Source of the DNA: Bog-473 sp963725895
GTDB lineage: Bacteria > Actinomycetota > Acidimicrobiia > Acidimicrobiales > RAAP-2
Length of the DNA: 64,000 nt
Assembly (NCBI GenBank): GCA_963725895.1
Contig: CAVSAJ010000001.1
Location: forward strand, 558,001 to 622,000
Direction of reading: 5' to 3'
Numbering within the stretch: position 1 is the stretch's first letter; each line of letters opens with the position of its first letter. The notes under the pieces are model-generated. The model did not search any database. It was not told the DNA's origin and saw nothing but the letters and a program-made list of their open reading frames with translations. A program made the position numbers and the translations under genes. Positions 43,799 to 53,046 of the stretch are shown one piece after another.

Positions 43799-44415
43799 GC
43801 CGGGGTCTCCGTCATGCCGGACTCTGCGGGGCGCCGCCTCGCCGCCCGGCCGTCGCGCAACGCCTTCCTGGCGGGGCCGATGTAGCTCCCTGCGGCATAC
43901 CAGGCCAACGCGAGCCCAGCGATGCCAGTGACCCACCCGATCACCTTGATCGGCTCCTGCCAGGACGCACTGCCGTAGCCCAGCAGGAACGTCGGGTAGG
44001 CGAACATCAAGCCGAACGTGCCCGCCTTGCCGACCCACAAGACGTCGATGCGGGCTGCGCCGAGCGAAGCCAGCCCCACCACCATCACCGACACGAGCAC
44101 CTCGCGCACGATGGTGGCGATGCCGAACCACAGCGGCACCGCGCCGTAGACCAGGATCGAGATGACCGCAGTCCCGACCAGCACGCGGTCCGCCGTCGGG
44201 TCGAGCACCTTGCCCAGCGTCGTCACCTGGCCGAAATGCCGGGCCACATATCCGTCGACCCAGTCCGTCGCGCCGAGCACCGCCAAGAGAATGGCGGCGG
44301 CCGTCTGCTCGTGCGCCCCGAAGAGCAGCCACAAGAAGACCGGGATACACAGCAGGCGCACCATCGTGATGACGTTGGGGACGGTGAAGATCCTGTCCAG
44401 CCCGTCCTCGTCCAC
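43795..44415 (-). CDS. CDP-alcohol phosphatidyltransferase
   Basis: A 206-residue membrane enzyme of phospholipid synthesis. It carries the full family motif D-G-x2-A-R-x8-G-x3-D-x3-D in DWVDGYVARHFGQVTTLG followed by KVLDPTADR. Five to six hydrophobic helices follow. It may be a phosphatidylglycerophosphate synthase (PgsA-like, from TVPNVITMVRLLCIPVF), but the alcohol substrate cannot be fixed by eye. The GTG at 44415 is chosen; a longer in-frame start overlaps the divergent DUF1015 promoter. The stop overlaps the ManC fusion by four bases, so the two are coupled. Confidence 0.87.
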   Translation of the reverse strand: MDEDGLDRIFTVPNVITMVRLLCIPVFLWLLFGAHEQTAAAILLAVLGATDWVDGYVARHFGQVTTLGKVLDPTADRVLVGTAVISILVYGAVPLWFGIATIVREVLVSVMVVGLASLGAARIDVLWVGKAGTFGLMFAYPTFLLGYGSASWQEPIKVIGWVTGIAGLALAWYAAGSYIGPARKALRDGRAARRRPAESGMTETPA

Positions 44416-44476
44416 GGAACCGAGTCTACGGGAGGGCCCCGCGACGGCCTTGCCCGCCGTGTGCCAGAGTGGCGCA

Positions 44477-45682
44477 GTGCCTCGCTTCGAACCGTTCAAG
44501 GGGCTGCGCTACCAGCCCACGCGGACTCCTATCGCCCAGGTCATCGCGCCGCCCTACGACGTGATCTCCTCCACCGAGCGGACGCACCTGGCGTCGCGCA
44601 ACCACGCGAACGCGGTGCTCGTCGAGCTGCCCGAGGCCGACCTCTCGGGCGGGCGCGACCGCTACGCGGTGGCCACCGACCTGTTCACGCGCTGGCAGGC
44701 CGAGGGGATCATCGCCGCCGAGGACGAACGGAGCCTCTACCCCTATCGGATGACGGATCAGTCGGGCCGGACCACCACTGGCGTCATCGGCGCGCTCGGG
44801 TTGGCCGAGCCGGGAGCGGAGAGCGACATTCTTCCGCACGAGCAGACACTGCCGAAGCCAAAGAGTGATCGGCTCGATCTCTTGCGGGCGACGCGGGCCA
44901 ATCTCTCTCCTATCTGGGGCCTGTCGATGGCGTCGGGCGTCACCGCCACCTTCGACCCCACGGACGACGAGCCCGTGGCCGACGCCTACGACGACGACGG
45001 GGTGCGCCACCAGATCTGGGTGTTGAGCGATCCCGACGCCGTGGCCGCCGTTGGCGACGCCGTCGCCCGTGCGCCCGTCGTCCTCGCCGACGGCCACCAC
45101 CGGTACGAGACGGCGCGGACCTACCAGGCAGAGTGCCGGGCTGCCAACGGCGGGCAACCCGGGCCCCACGACCTGGTGATGGCCCTGATAGTCGAGCTCT
45201 CTGAGGACCAGCTCACTGTCGGCGCCATCCATCGCACGGTGAGTGGACTCCCCGATGGCTTCGACCTCGTCGGCGCTCTCGGCGAGTGGTTCGACGTGGT
45301 GCGAGCCGGCGCCGCGGACGACCGGACACTGGGCGCGCTGGCCGACGCCAACTCCTTGGCCCTGGTGACCGGCGGTCGCGCCTTCCTGTTGCTGCCACAC
45401 GCCGAGATACATGAGCAACCGGGCAACGACCTCGACTCCAACCTCATCGCCTCGGTTCTCTCGTCTCTCCCTCCGCACGAGGTCATGCACCGCCACAGCG
45501 TCGCGGAGGCCATGGAGGCGTTGGCCAACGGCGAGGGTCAGGCGGCCTTCTTGCTGAGGCCAGTCACCGTCAAACAGATCGACGAGTGGGCCAATGAGCG
45601 GCGGCGGATGCCGCCGAAGACGACCTACTTCAGCCCCAAGCCCCGGACCGGCATGGTGTTCCGGTCCCTGGACCTGCCCTGA
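44477..45682 (+). CDS. DUF1015 family protein
   Basis: A 401-residue protein of the DUF1015 family, widespread but without a firm function. Recognised by PFKGLRYQPTRTPIAQVIAPPYDVIS at the N-terminus, RWQAEGIIAAEDERSLYPYRM, and the motif VVLADGHHRYETARTYQAE with its invariant HHRYETA. The C-terminal KTTYFSPKPRTGMVFRSL is also typical. I chose the GTG at 44477, as the long in-frame extension runs antisense to the phosphatidyltransferase gene. It is divergent from that gene and followed by the SRPBCC gene after ten bases. Confidence 0.9.
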   Translation: MPRFEPFKGLRYQPTRTPIAQVIAPPYDVISSTERTHLASRNHANAVLVELPEADLSGGRDRYAVATDLFTRWQAEGIIAAEDERSLYPYRMTDQSGRTTTGVIGALGLAEPGAESDILPHEQTLPKPKSDRLDLLRATRANLSPIWGLSMASGVTATFDPTDDEPVADAYDDDGVRHQIWVLSDPDAVAAVGDAVARAPVVLADGHHRYETARTYQAECRAANGGQPGPHDLVMALIVELSEDQLTVGAIHRTVSGLPDGFDLVGALGEWFDVVRAGAADDRTLGALADANSLALVTGGRAFLLLPHAEIHEQPGNDLDSNLIASVLSSLPPHEVMHRHSVAEAMEALANGEGQAAFLLRPVTVKQIDEWANERRRMPPKTTYFSPKPRTGMVFRSLDLP

Positions 45683-45692
45683 GGAGCCTGCC

Positions 45693-46160
45693 GTGCACGA
45701 TTCCGTGACCGTCCACATTGCGGCGTCATCCGACGAGGTCTGGTCTCTCGTGAGCGACGTCACTCGCATCGGCAGCTACAGCCCCGAGACCTTCGAGGCC
45801 AAGTGGGTCGACGGTGCCACCGGGCCGAGCGTCGGCGCGCACTTCCGAGGCCACGTGAAGCGCAACGGGAAAGGACCCATCTACTGGACGACCTGTACCG
45901 TCACCGAGTGCGAGCCCGGCAAGACCTTTGCGTTCGGCGTGGGTGCACCGAACAAGCCGCCGCTCAACGTCTGGCGCTACGACATCGTGCCTGCCGGCGA
46001 CGGCTGCGACGTGACCGAGTCCTTCACGCTGCGCCCGACCCGGTCGCTGCGCTTGTACTGGGCGGTGCTCGGCTGGGCGCGGGGCAAGACGAACCGAAAC
46101 GGCATGCGGACGACGCTCGAGCGCATCCGCGACGAGGTGCAGGCGGCTCCTGCGGCGTAA
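45693..46160 (+). CDS. SRPBCC (START-like) family protein
   Basis: A 155-residue protein of the polyketide cyclase/START-like fold: an N-terminal strand and helix (VTVHIAASSDEVWSLVSDVTRIGSYSP), VGAHFRGHVKRNG, TECEPGKTFAFGVG, and a long C-terminal helix (RGKTNRNGMRTTLERIRDEV). Proteins of this type bind hydrophobic ligands in a cavity; here the ligand is unknown. The GTG start lies ten bases after the DUF1015 stop with GAGGAG in between, so the two genes are probably co-transcribed. A tandem repeat array follows the stop. Confidence 0.82.
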   Translation: MHDSVTVHIAASSDEVWSLVSDVTRIGSYSPETFEAKWVDGATGPSVGAHFRGHVKRNGKGPIYWTTCTVTECEPGKTFAFGVGAPNKPPLNVWRYDIVPAGDGCDVTESFTLRPTRSLRLYWAVLGWARGKTNRNGMRTTLERIRDEVQAAPAA

Positions 46161-46169
46161 AGGGGCATG

Positions 46170-46246
46170 CCGGGAACGAAGGCACCACCGGGAACGGACC
46201 GGGAACGAAGGCACCACCGGGAACGAAGGCACCACCGGGAACGAAG
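46170..46246. repeat. 18-bp tandem repeat array
   Basis: Three full copies of CCGGGAACGAAGGCACCA (46170-46187, 46199-46216, 46217-46234), one truncated copy after the first and a partial last copy. It fills most of the gap between the SRPBCC stop and the ribosome site of the next gene. There are no spacers, so it is not a CRISPR array. It may be a slippage product in untranslated sequence. Confidence 0.85.
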
Positions 46247-46279
46247 CGGAGCCGCAGCTCACGAACAAGGAGGTCATGG

Positions 46280-46639
46280 GTGGACGAAGGCCAGCCGATT
46301 TCGTACATGGCCCTCGAGGTCGGGACACCGGTGCTCACCGCGTCGGGCACGGAGTTCGGGAAGGTCGAGCACGTGTTGCAGGTGCCCGAGCTCGATCTCT
46401 TCGACGGGCTCGCGATCAAGACCCACCACCACGGCATGCGCTTCGTCGGTCGCGACCAAGTCGGCGACATCACGACGACCGCCGTGCACTGCACAATCAC
46501 GGACGACGAGGTCGACTCGCTCCCGACGCCCTCCGGGCCGCTCGTCCTTCATCCGGACACCGCACATGACGAAGGCCCGTCCCTGACGGCTCGGTGGGGC
46601 CGGCTCTTCGGACGAGAGCACTGGAAGGAGCTCGAATAG
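46280..46639 (+). CDS. PRC-barrel-like protein
   Basis: A 119-residue protein with a PRC-barrel-like strand pattern (LEVGTPVLTASGTEFGKVEHVLQVPELDLFDGLAIK, key words GTPVLTASGTEFGKVEHV). A His-rich turn THHHGMRFV and an acidic middle (ITDDEVDSLP) follow, and it ends in LTARWGRLFGREHWKELE. The GTG start is set by a strong AAGGAGG eight bases upstream, which lies just after the tandem repeat array. Role unknown; PRC-barrel proteins often act as adaptors or in RNA processing. The next gene begins one base after the stop. Confidence 0.7.
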   Translation: MDEGQPISYMALEVGTPVLTASGTEFGKVEHVLQVPELDLFDGLAIKTHHHGMRFVGRDQVGDITTTAVHCTITDDEVDSLPTPSGPLVLHPDTAHDEGPSLTARWGRLFGREHWKELE

Positions 46640-46640
46640 C

Positions 46641-47094
46641 GTGCACGCGCCTGCTCCGAGCGAGGAGCGGCGCCATGACTATGCCGAGGTCGTCACCTCG
46701 GTCACCGCATGGGTTCGGACGCGTACCGACGTGCGCGGCGCTCGGCCTCGCCGGCTCGTGGGCCCGTCAGGCGGCCACGATGGCGTCCGACGTCGATCTC
46801 GTCGTCTTGACCGATCGTCCGAACCTCTACGCCACGACGACCGACTGGGTCGAACCGGCGACGGGGTGTCCAGGAGAGGTCGTCCGCACCAAGGCCTGGG
46901 GCCAGCTCACCGAGCGCAGGGTGCAGCTCACATCCGGCTTCGTGGTCGAATACGGCTTTGCGCCGCCGGACTGGGCGGCGGTCGAGCCCTTGGACGACGG
47001 GACGGCGCAGGTCGTCGCGGATGGATTCGTCGTGCTCTTCGACCCAGACGGCCTGCTGGGCCGTCTGGTCGCTGCCGTGGCAGCGCGGGGCTGA
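46641..47094 (+). CDS. Nucleotidyltransferase-fold protein, frameshifted
   Basis: About 150 residues. The GTG at 46641 opens APSEERRHDYAEVVTSVTAW; near 46,735 one extra base shifts the frame, and the second frame continues ALGLAGSWARQAATMASDVDLVVLTDRP, which carries the nucleotidyltransferase signature GS...SDVDLVV. The rest includes WGQLTERRVQLTSGFVVEYGF and a VVADGFVVLFDPDGLL ending. The family (MNT-like/aminoglycoside-type) transfers nucleotides to proteins or small molecules; the target is unknown. It starts one base after the previous stop. Confidence 0.68.
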
Positions 47095-47123
47095 GCGCGG
47101 CCTTGCGGCTGCGCGCAACCTGC

Positions 47124-48212
47124 TCAGTCGACCGTCCAGCTCGAGCCCGAACGCAACAGCGCGGCCAGGTCACCGAGTCCGCGCTTGCCCTGGGCTTCGG
47201 TGATCTGCTCGGCCATCTGGGTGCCGTACTCGGGACGCTCGACTGCGCGAAAGACACCGATCGGCGTCGGCTCGTACGGACCGCGTGCCAGCCGAGACAG
47301 CGCGAAGGCCAGACCCGGGTCGTCGCGCTTCTCGTCGTGTACGAGGAGCGCATCGAGGCCGACCTCGGCCACCGAGACGATCTCGAGGCTCCCGTCGGGC
47401 CGCTGGACCACTCCGCGCTCCTCACCCTCGGCGCCGAACACGATCGGCTGGCCGTGCTGGAGCGGGATGAGCATGCTCGCCCGGGCGTCGCGGCTGGTGA
47501 TCTTCTCGAAGGCACCGTCGTTGAACACGTTGCAGTTCTGCAGGACCTCGACGAACGCCGCGCCGTTGTGCTCGTGCGCCCTGCGGAAGGTCTCCTGCAT
47601 GTGGGCACGGTCCATGTCATGGGTGCGGGCCACGAAGGTGGCCTCGGCCCCGAGGGCCAGCGACACCGGGTTGAACGGGGTGTCAACAGATCCGAACGGC
47701 GTCGACTTGGTCACCTTGGCCACTTCTGAGGTGGGTGAGTATTGCCCCTTGGTCAGCCCGTAGATCTGGTTGTTGAACATCAAGATGTTCAGACGCACAT
47801 TGCGCCGCAGGGCGTGAATGAGGTGGTTGCCCCCGATGGACAGGGCGTCGCCGTCGCCCGATATCACCCACACGTCGAGGTCAGGCCGCGTCGTGGCGAG
47901 ACCGGTCGCGATGGCCGGCGCCCTTCCGTGGATGGAGTGCATCCCGTAGGTGTTCATGTAGTAGGGGAAGCGGGCGGCACAGCCGATGCCCGAGAGAAAC
48001 ACCGTGTTCTCGCGCCGCACGCCCAGGTCGGGCATCAGCATCTGCACGGCCGCCAAGATGGAGTAGTCGCCGCACCCCGGACACCAGCGCACCTCCTGGT
48101 CGCTGGTCCAGTCCTTGCGGGTGGTGACGGGCACGGCGGTCGCCACGGCGCCGCTGCCGTTTTCGCTGCTGGCGCCGCTGCCGTTGCTGCTGGCCCCGTT
48201 GGACTCGCTCAT
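47124..48212 (-). CDS. korB: 2-oxoacid:ferredoxin oxidoreductase subunit beta (KorB)
   Basis: The TPP-binding half of 2-oxoglutarate (or related 2-oxoacid):ferredoxin oxidoreductase. The 362-residue protein has a Ser/Gly/Asn-rich N-terminus, then VRWCPGCGDYSILAAVQ, SGIGCAARFPYYMNTYG, and the TPP site ISGDGDALSIGGNHLIHALRR with NNQIYGLTKGQYSPTS. The Cys in CPGCGD and the lack of a fused ferredoxin domain fit KorB. It follows korA with a four-base overlap. In actinobacteria this enzyme replaces or supplements the 2-oxoglutarate dehydrogenase. Confidence 0.93.
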   Translation of the reverse strand: MSESNGASSNGSGASSENGSGAVATAVPVTTRKDWTSDQEVRWCPGCGDYSILAAVQMLMPDLGVRRENTVFLSGIGCAARFPYYMNTYGMHSIHGRAPAIATGLATTRPDLDVWVISGDGDALSIGGNHLIHALRRNVRLNILMFNNQIYGLTKGQYSPTSEVAKVTKSTPFGSVDTPFNPVSLALGAEATFVARTHDMDRAHMQETFRRAHEHNGAAFVEVLQNCNVFNDGAFEKITSRDARASMLIPLQHGQPIVFGAEGEERGVVQRPDGSLEIVSVAEVGLDALLVHDEKRDDPGLAFALSRLARGPYEPTPIGVFRAVERPEYGTQMAEQITEAQGKRGLGDLAALLRSGSSWTVD

Positions 48213-50080
48213 GACTTCCCTCCGAGCAGCGCCGTGATGGCTGCCTCGATCTCCCCGACACGGAACGGCACGCCCTGCATCTTGGACATGGTCTGCGCGT
48301 CCACCAAGAACTCGGCGCGCAGGATCTTGCTCAGCTGCCCGAGATTCATCTCGGGCACCAGCACCTGGGTGTAGCGGCTGAGGACTTCACCAAGGTTGGG
48401 CGGCAGCGGGTTCAGGTTGCGCAGGTGGACGTGTGCGGCCTTCAAGCCGCGGGCCCGGATCCGCTTGACCCCGGCGAAGACGGCGGCGTAGGTGGAGCCC
48501 CAACTCACCAGCAGCAGTTGCGCATCCCCGGTTTCGTCGTTGACGTCGACCGGCGGCACTTCGATGCCGGCGATCTTGTCCCGCCGCAGATGCACCATGC
48601 GCTCGTGGTTGACGCCCTCGTAGGACACGTTGCCACTGCCGTCTGCCTTCTCGAGACCCCCGATGCGGTGCTCGAGCCCGGGAAGGCCTGGCGGCGCCCA
48701 CGGGCGGGCGAGCGTGTCGGCGTCACGGATGTAGGGCCAGAAGCTCTCGTTGCCGTCCTCGTCGGTGTGGTTCGGCTCGGAGGCAAACGCGGGGTCGATG
48801 GGCGCGAACGAATCGAGGTCCGGGAGGCGCCAGGGCTCGGCCCCGTTGGCCAAGTAGCCGTCGGAGAGCACGATCACCGGTGTGCGGTACTTCACCGCGA
48901 TGCGCGTGGCCTCGATCGCGGCGTCGAAGCAGTCGCTCGGGGTTTGCGGGGCGATGATCGGCACCGGTGCCTCGCTGTGGCGACCGTACATGGCGTGTAA
49001 GAGGTCGGCCTGCTCGGTCTTGGTGGGCAGCCCGGTCGAGGGCCCGCCGCGCTGAACGTCCACGATCACGAGCGGCAACTCGAGGTTGATGGCGAGGCCG
49101 ATGGTCTCGGACTTGAGGTCGAGGCCCGGGCCGCTCGTCGTCGTGACGCCGAGCGCACCGCCGAAGGACGCGCCGAGCGCGGCACCGATCCCGGCGATCT
49201 CGTCCTCGGCCTGGAAGGTCCGGACCCCGAACTCCTTGCGCCGACTGAGCTCGTGGAGGATGTCGGACGCTGGCGTAATCGGATAACTGCCGAGGAAGAT
49301 GGGCAAGCCGGCGAGCCGGGAGGCCGCGATGAGCCCCCAGGCGAGGGCCTGGTTCCCCGTGACCTGGACGTATTCGCCCTTCTCGAAGGCGGCCGGCTTG
49401 ACCTCGTAGTTCGACTCGAAGAGCTCGGCCGTCTCGCCGAAGTCGTACCCGGCCCGGAAGGCCCTGGTGTTGGCGTCGACCACCTGCGGCTTGGCCGCGA
49501 AACGCTCGGCGATCCACTCGACCGTGGGCTCGACCGGCCGCGTGTACAACCAGCTGATGAGGCCGAGGGCGAAGAAGTTCTTGGAGCGCTCGGCGTCCCG
49601 GGGCTTGACCCCCGCCTCCTTGCAGACCTCCTGGGTGATGGAGGTCATCGGGACCTCGTAGACCGTGTAGGCGCTGAGGGAGCCATCGGTCATGGGGTTG
49701 GCCTCGTAGCCCGCCTTGGCCAGGTCGCGCTCCTCGAAGGCGTCACTGTTGACGATCAGGACCGTGCCCTTGGCCATGAGCTCGAGGTTGGCCTTGAGGG
49801 CGGCGGGATTCATCGCTACGAGCACGTTCGGCGAGTCGCCGGGGGTCAAGATGTCGTGGTCCGAAATGTGGACCTGGAAGGCGGACACCCCGTTGACCGT
49901 TCCGGCGGGCGCACGGATCTCGGCCGGGAAGTCCGGGAAGGTGGACAGGTCGTTTCCCAGCAGCGCGCTGCTGGTGGTGAAGCGGTCACCGGTCAACTGC
50001 ATGCCATCGCCGGAGTCGCCGGCGAAACGCACGATGACCTGGTCCAACTGCTCCGTCACGTGTTGCGTTCCCGATGCCAC
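48209..50080 (-). CDS. korA: 2-oxoacid:ferredoxin oxidoreductase subunit alpha (KorA)
   Basis: A 623-residue fused gamma/alpha subunit. The N-terminal gamma domain has VIVRFAGDSGDGMQLTGDRF and FPDFPAEIRAPAGTVNGVSA. The alpha domain has ASRLAGLPIFLGSYPITPASDILHEL, then EDEIAGIGAALGASFGGALGVTTTSGPGLDL and VDVQRGGPSTGLPTKTEQADL, the usual 2-oxoacid binding segments. Domain II ends with LNPLPPNLGEVLSRY and VPEMNLGQL. The start is a plain ATG; about 270 bases without a gene separate it from the aldolase. Confidence 0.94.
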   Translation of the reverse strand: MASGTQHVTEQLDQVIVRFAGDSGDGMQLTGDRFTTSSALLGNDLSTFPDFPAEIRAPAGTVNGVSAFQVHISDHDILTPGDSPNVLVAMNPAALKANLELMAKGTVLIVNSDAFEERDLAKAGYEANPMTDGSLSAYTVYEVPMTSITQEVCKEAGVKPRDAERSKNFFALGLISWLYTRPVEPTVEWIAERFAAKPQVVDANTRAFRAGYDFGETAELFESNYEVKPAAFEKGEYVQVTGNQALAWGLIAASRLAGLPIFLGSYPITPASDILHELSRRKEFGVRTFQAEDEIAGIGAALGASFGGALGVTTTSGPGLDLKSETIGLAINLELPLVIVDVQRGGPSTGLPTKTEQADLLHAMYGRHSEAPVPIIAPQTPSDCFDAAIEATRIAVKYRTPVIVLSDGYLANGAEPWRLPDLDSFAPIDPAFASEPNHTDEDGNESFWPYIRDADTLARPWAPPGLPGLEHRIGGLEKADGSGNVSYEGVNHERMVHLRRDKIAGIEVPPVDVNDETGDAQLLLVSWGSTYAAVFAGVKRIRARGLKAAHVHLRNLNPLPPNLGEVLSRYTQVLVPEMNLGQLSKILRAEFLVDAQTMSKMQGVPFRVGEIEAAITALLGGKS

Positions 50081-50351
50081 GGGCTGCCTCGTCTCATGTC
50101 ATGGACCTGAAGAGGCCAGCTGGCTCGCCGCGGTGGGCCCCTTGGATCCCCACCGCACGGCGCGCAGCACTCTTCGTCCGAATCTGGTCGTTCACGTCGA
50201 TCCTAATCCCGGCCCACAGAGGCCCTTCTTCATCGAAGCTTCATCTGGGAGCCCAGCATCGAAGAGCGGGCGCGGAGGTTCCGGTCCGGCCTCCGGGACG
50301 ATGGGGAGTGCGCGAGCGAGGTGAACAGGCCCGATGCGACGAATGCGACGA

Positions 50352-51415
50352 ATCAGGCGATCGTGATCTCGGTGTCGAGGTAGACGTCTTGGACGGCGCG
50401 GATCAGGGCCGCCCCCTCGTCCATGGGACGGGAGAAGGACTTGCGTCCCACGATGAGGCCCGTACCGCCGGCACGCTTGTTGATCACGGCGGTACGTACG
50501 GCTTGCGCCAGGTCGCCGTCGCCTTTGGACTCGCCGCCCGAAATTGATGAGGCCGATCCGGCCCGCGTAGCAGTTGGCCACCTGCCAGCGCGTCAGGTCG
50601 ATGGGGTTGTCCGTGGTCAGTTCGTCGTAGACCAGCGGGTCGGTACGACCGAAGCCGAGGACCGTATAGCCACCGTTGTTCTCGGGCTGCTTCTGCTTGA
50701 TGATGTCGGCCTCGATCGTCACGCCCAAGTGGTTGGCCTGGCCGGTGAGGTCGGCCGAGACCTCGTAGTTGACGCCGTCCTTCGTGAAGGCCGGGTTGCG
50801 CAGGTAGCACCACAGCACCGTGAACATGCCGAGTCGGTGCGCCTCCGCGAACATCTTCGAGACTTCCTGGATCTCGCGGTCCATGTCGTCCGAACCGAAA
50901 TAGATGGTGGCGCCGACGGCCGAGGCGCCGAGGTCGAATGCTTGCTGGACGGTCCCGAACATGATCTGGTCGTACTCGTTCGGCATGTGCAAGAACGCGT
51001 TGTGGTTCAGCTTCACGATGAAGGGGATCCGGTGCACGTACTTGCGTGAGGCCAGCCCAAGCGTGCCGAGCGTCGTCGCCACCGCGCTGCATTCGCCGGC
51101 GAGAGCGAGCTCGAGGATGTTCAGTGGATCGAAGTAGGGGGGGTTCTTCGAGAAGCTTGCGGCCGCCGAGTGCTCGATCCCCTGATCCACCGGGAGGATG
51201 GAGAGGTAGCCGGTGCCACCGAGGCGCCCGTGATTGAACACAGTGCCGAGGTTGCGCAGCACGTTCGGACTGCGGTCGCTGATGGTCAAGACCCGATCGA
51301 GGTAGTCGGGCCCCGGGAGGGTGAGGAGCTCGGCGGGGAACGCCTTCGCAGTGTGGGAGAGAAGGGCGTCCGCGTCGTCACCGAGAAGTCCCCGGATGTC
51401 GGTGCTGGTGCTCAT
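50352..51415 (-). CDS. Class I fructose-bisphosphate aldolase (DhnA type), frameshifted
   Basis: Cleaves fructose-1,6-bisphosphate in glycolysis by Schiff-base chemistry. The protein shows YLSILPVDQGIEHSAAASF, IPFIVKLNHNAFLHMPNEYDQ, VGATIYFGSDDMDREI and WQVANCYAGRIGLIN. One extra base near 50,543 (reading AATTTC in place of AATTC) then breaks the frame. The other frame continues SGGESKGDGDLAQAV and GGTGLIVGRKSFSRPMDEG, whose Lys is the Schiff-base residue, to the stop at 50352. Reconstructed length is about 354. A single indel in a housekeeping gene suggests sequence error. Confidence 0.9.
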
Positions 51416-51633
51416 ACGTGCGAGCCTACCGGAGGGTACCTGGGCCGCTACTTCCGGTCGCGCCTCGGAGGTGTTCGTCACGATTTCGTCACGATCCGCT
51501 GCCATTTCGTGCTGCACCACGTGGCCGAGTCACCGGGGACGCAACCCAGCTGGTGACGCTTGACGCGGCCTCATGACCCCTACGCTGAAACCCGTCGATT
51601 CCGAGTTGGCGACGTCGTGACGGAGCGGAGGCG

Positions 51634-52986
51634 ATGAACGTTCTCGAGTCCAGGTCGGGCAGACCGTTGCGTCTGCGTCCGTGGGTACTCCTGACGGGCG
51701 CCGTCGTCATCATTGCCGCGGTCTTGTACTTCACCACCAACTCGTCCTCGCCCGGGCACCCGGGCTCGACCGACGCGTCGAACCGCTACGTCCACGGGCC
51801 GGGCACAAATGGTTCAGCAGGGTCGGATGGATCGCGCAGCGGCTTCTTCCTCAAAGCCTCCCTGCCATCGCCTGGGGCGCAGAACGTCCCGCCGGACACG
51901 ACGATCTCCTTGACTTTCTCCTCGCCGGTGAGCCTGCGTGCCGCGTCGACGCCGACGTTGTCCCCGAGCATCGCCGGCAAATGGGTGCAGACCAATGCCA
52001 CCACTCTCACCTACGACCTCGACTCCCCGCTGATCCCCGCTTCGCAGGAGGTGGTCACGATCCCCGGCGGTTCCCATGGCCTTCGCAGCGATGGCGGCAG
52101 CGTCCTGTCCACCTCTCATTCGGTGACCTTCGACGTGGCGGACGGGTCGACGTTGCGACTCCAGCAGCTCCTGGCCGGGCTGAATTACCTGCCTCTCGGC
52201 TTTGCACCCAGCGGCCCCCAGCCGCCGAGGGCAGACCTGGCCGAGGACCAGCCGGGCTCGTTCTCATGGCGCTGGCCGAACCTGCCCAGCGAGCTGACTT
52301 CGCAGTGGACACAAGGGACTGGGAATGAGATCACGAAGGCGGCCGTCGAGGCGTTCGAGACCCAGAACGATCTCGGCGTCGACGGCATCGCCGGGCCCGC
52401 GGTCTGGACGGCGCTGATCAACGACACGATCAACGCGAAGCCCGACGCGACGCCGTACGTGTACGTGCTCGTGAACAAAGCGCTTCCGGAAAACCTGACG
52501 CTCTGGGACAACGGAGTGGCTCAGTACGTCGGCATCCCCGTCAACACCGGCGCACCAGGGGCCGATACGACGAACGGCACGTACGCCGTGTTCGAGCACG
52601 TGCGCTACTCGGACATGAAGGGCACGAACCCCGATGGCACGACCTACAACGATCCCAACGTGCCCTACGCCAGCTACTTCAACGGTGGCGACGCGTTGCA
52701 CGGGTTCATTCGTGCTTCCTACGGCTCGCCCCAGAGCAACGGTTGCGTCGAGATGACCTATGCCGACGCCGCTCTCGTGTGGCCCCTCACACCGATCGGC
52801 ACTCTCGTCACGATCGAGGGTCCCGACTACGGCACCGCTCCCCCGTCCACGACGACGACCGCCCCGCCGGCACCGACCACAACCGCGCCACCGGCACCGA
52901 CGACCGCGCCACCTGCGCCGGCTCCCACCTCTACGACGGTTGCACCCGCACCGGCGCCGGCCGCGGTCACGACGGCGCCGACGTAG
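51634..52986 (+). CDS. Membrane-anchored L,D-transpeptidase (YkuD) with peptidoglycan-binding domain
   Basis: A 450-residue cell-wall cross-linking enzyme. It has one N-terminal signal anchor (WVLLTGAVVIIAAVLYF), an Ig-like domain (about residues 75-165), a peptidoglycan-binding repeat (ITKAAVEAFETQNDLGVDGIAGPAVWTALI, key words FETQNDLGVDGIAG) and a YkuD catalytic domain. The last contains DALHGFIRASYGSPQSNGCVEM, with the His and the catalytic Cys of HG...SxGC. The C-terminal 55 residues are a Pro/Thr/Ala-rich tail. The 218 bases before it show no gene. Confidence 0.9.
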   Translation: MNVLESRSGRPLRLRPWVLLTGAVVIIAAVLYFTTNSSSPGHPGSTDASNRYVHGPGTNGSAGSDGSRSGFFLKASLPSPGAQNVPPDTTISLTFSSPVSLRAASTPTLSPSIAGKWVQTNATTLTYDLDSPLIPASQEVVTIPGGSHGLRSDGGSVLSTSHSVTFDVADGSTLRLQQLLAGLNYLPLGFAPSGPQPPRADLAEDQPGSFSWRWPNLPSELTSQWTQGTGNEITKAAVEAFETQNDLGVDGIAGPAVWTALINDTINAKPDATPYVYVLVNKALPENLTLWDNGVAQYVGIPVNTGAPGADTTNGTYAVFEHVRYSDMKGTNPDGTTYNDPNVPYASYFNGGDALHGFIRASYGSPQSNGCVEMTYADAALVWPLTPIGTLVTIEGPDYGTAPPSTTTTAPPAPTTTAPPAPTTAPPAPAPTSTTVAPAPAPAAVTTAPT

Positions 52987-53046
52987 GCGCGCTGGGCGCA
53001 GGGCACGCAGGGCCGGTACGGGCGCTGATCGGCGTATCGGGCGCCG

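Noticed and set aside
41306..44350. A 1014-residue ORF on the - strand
   Set aside because: The first 184 residues are the phosphatidyltransferase gene in the wrong frame; the real fusion starts at 43798.
46170..46246. CRISPR-like array
   Set aside because: The units are contiguous with no spacers and there are no cas genes; it is a simple tandem repeat.
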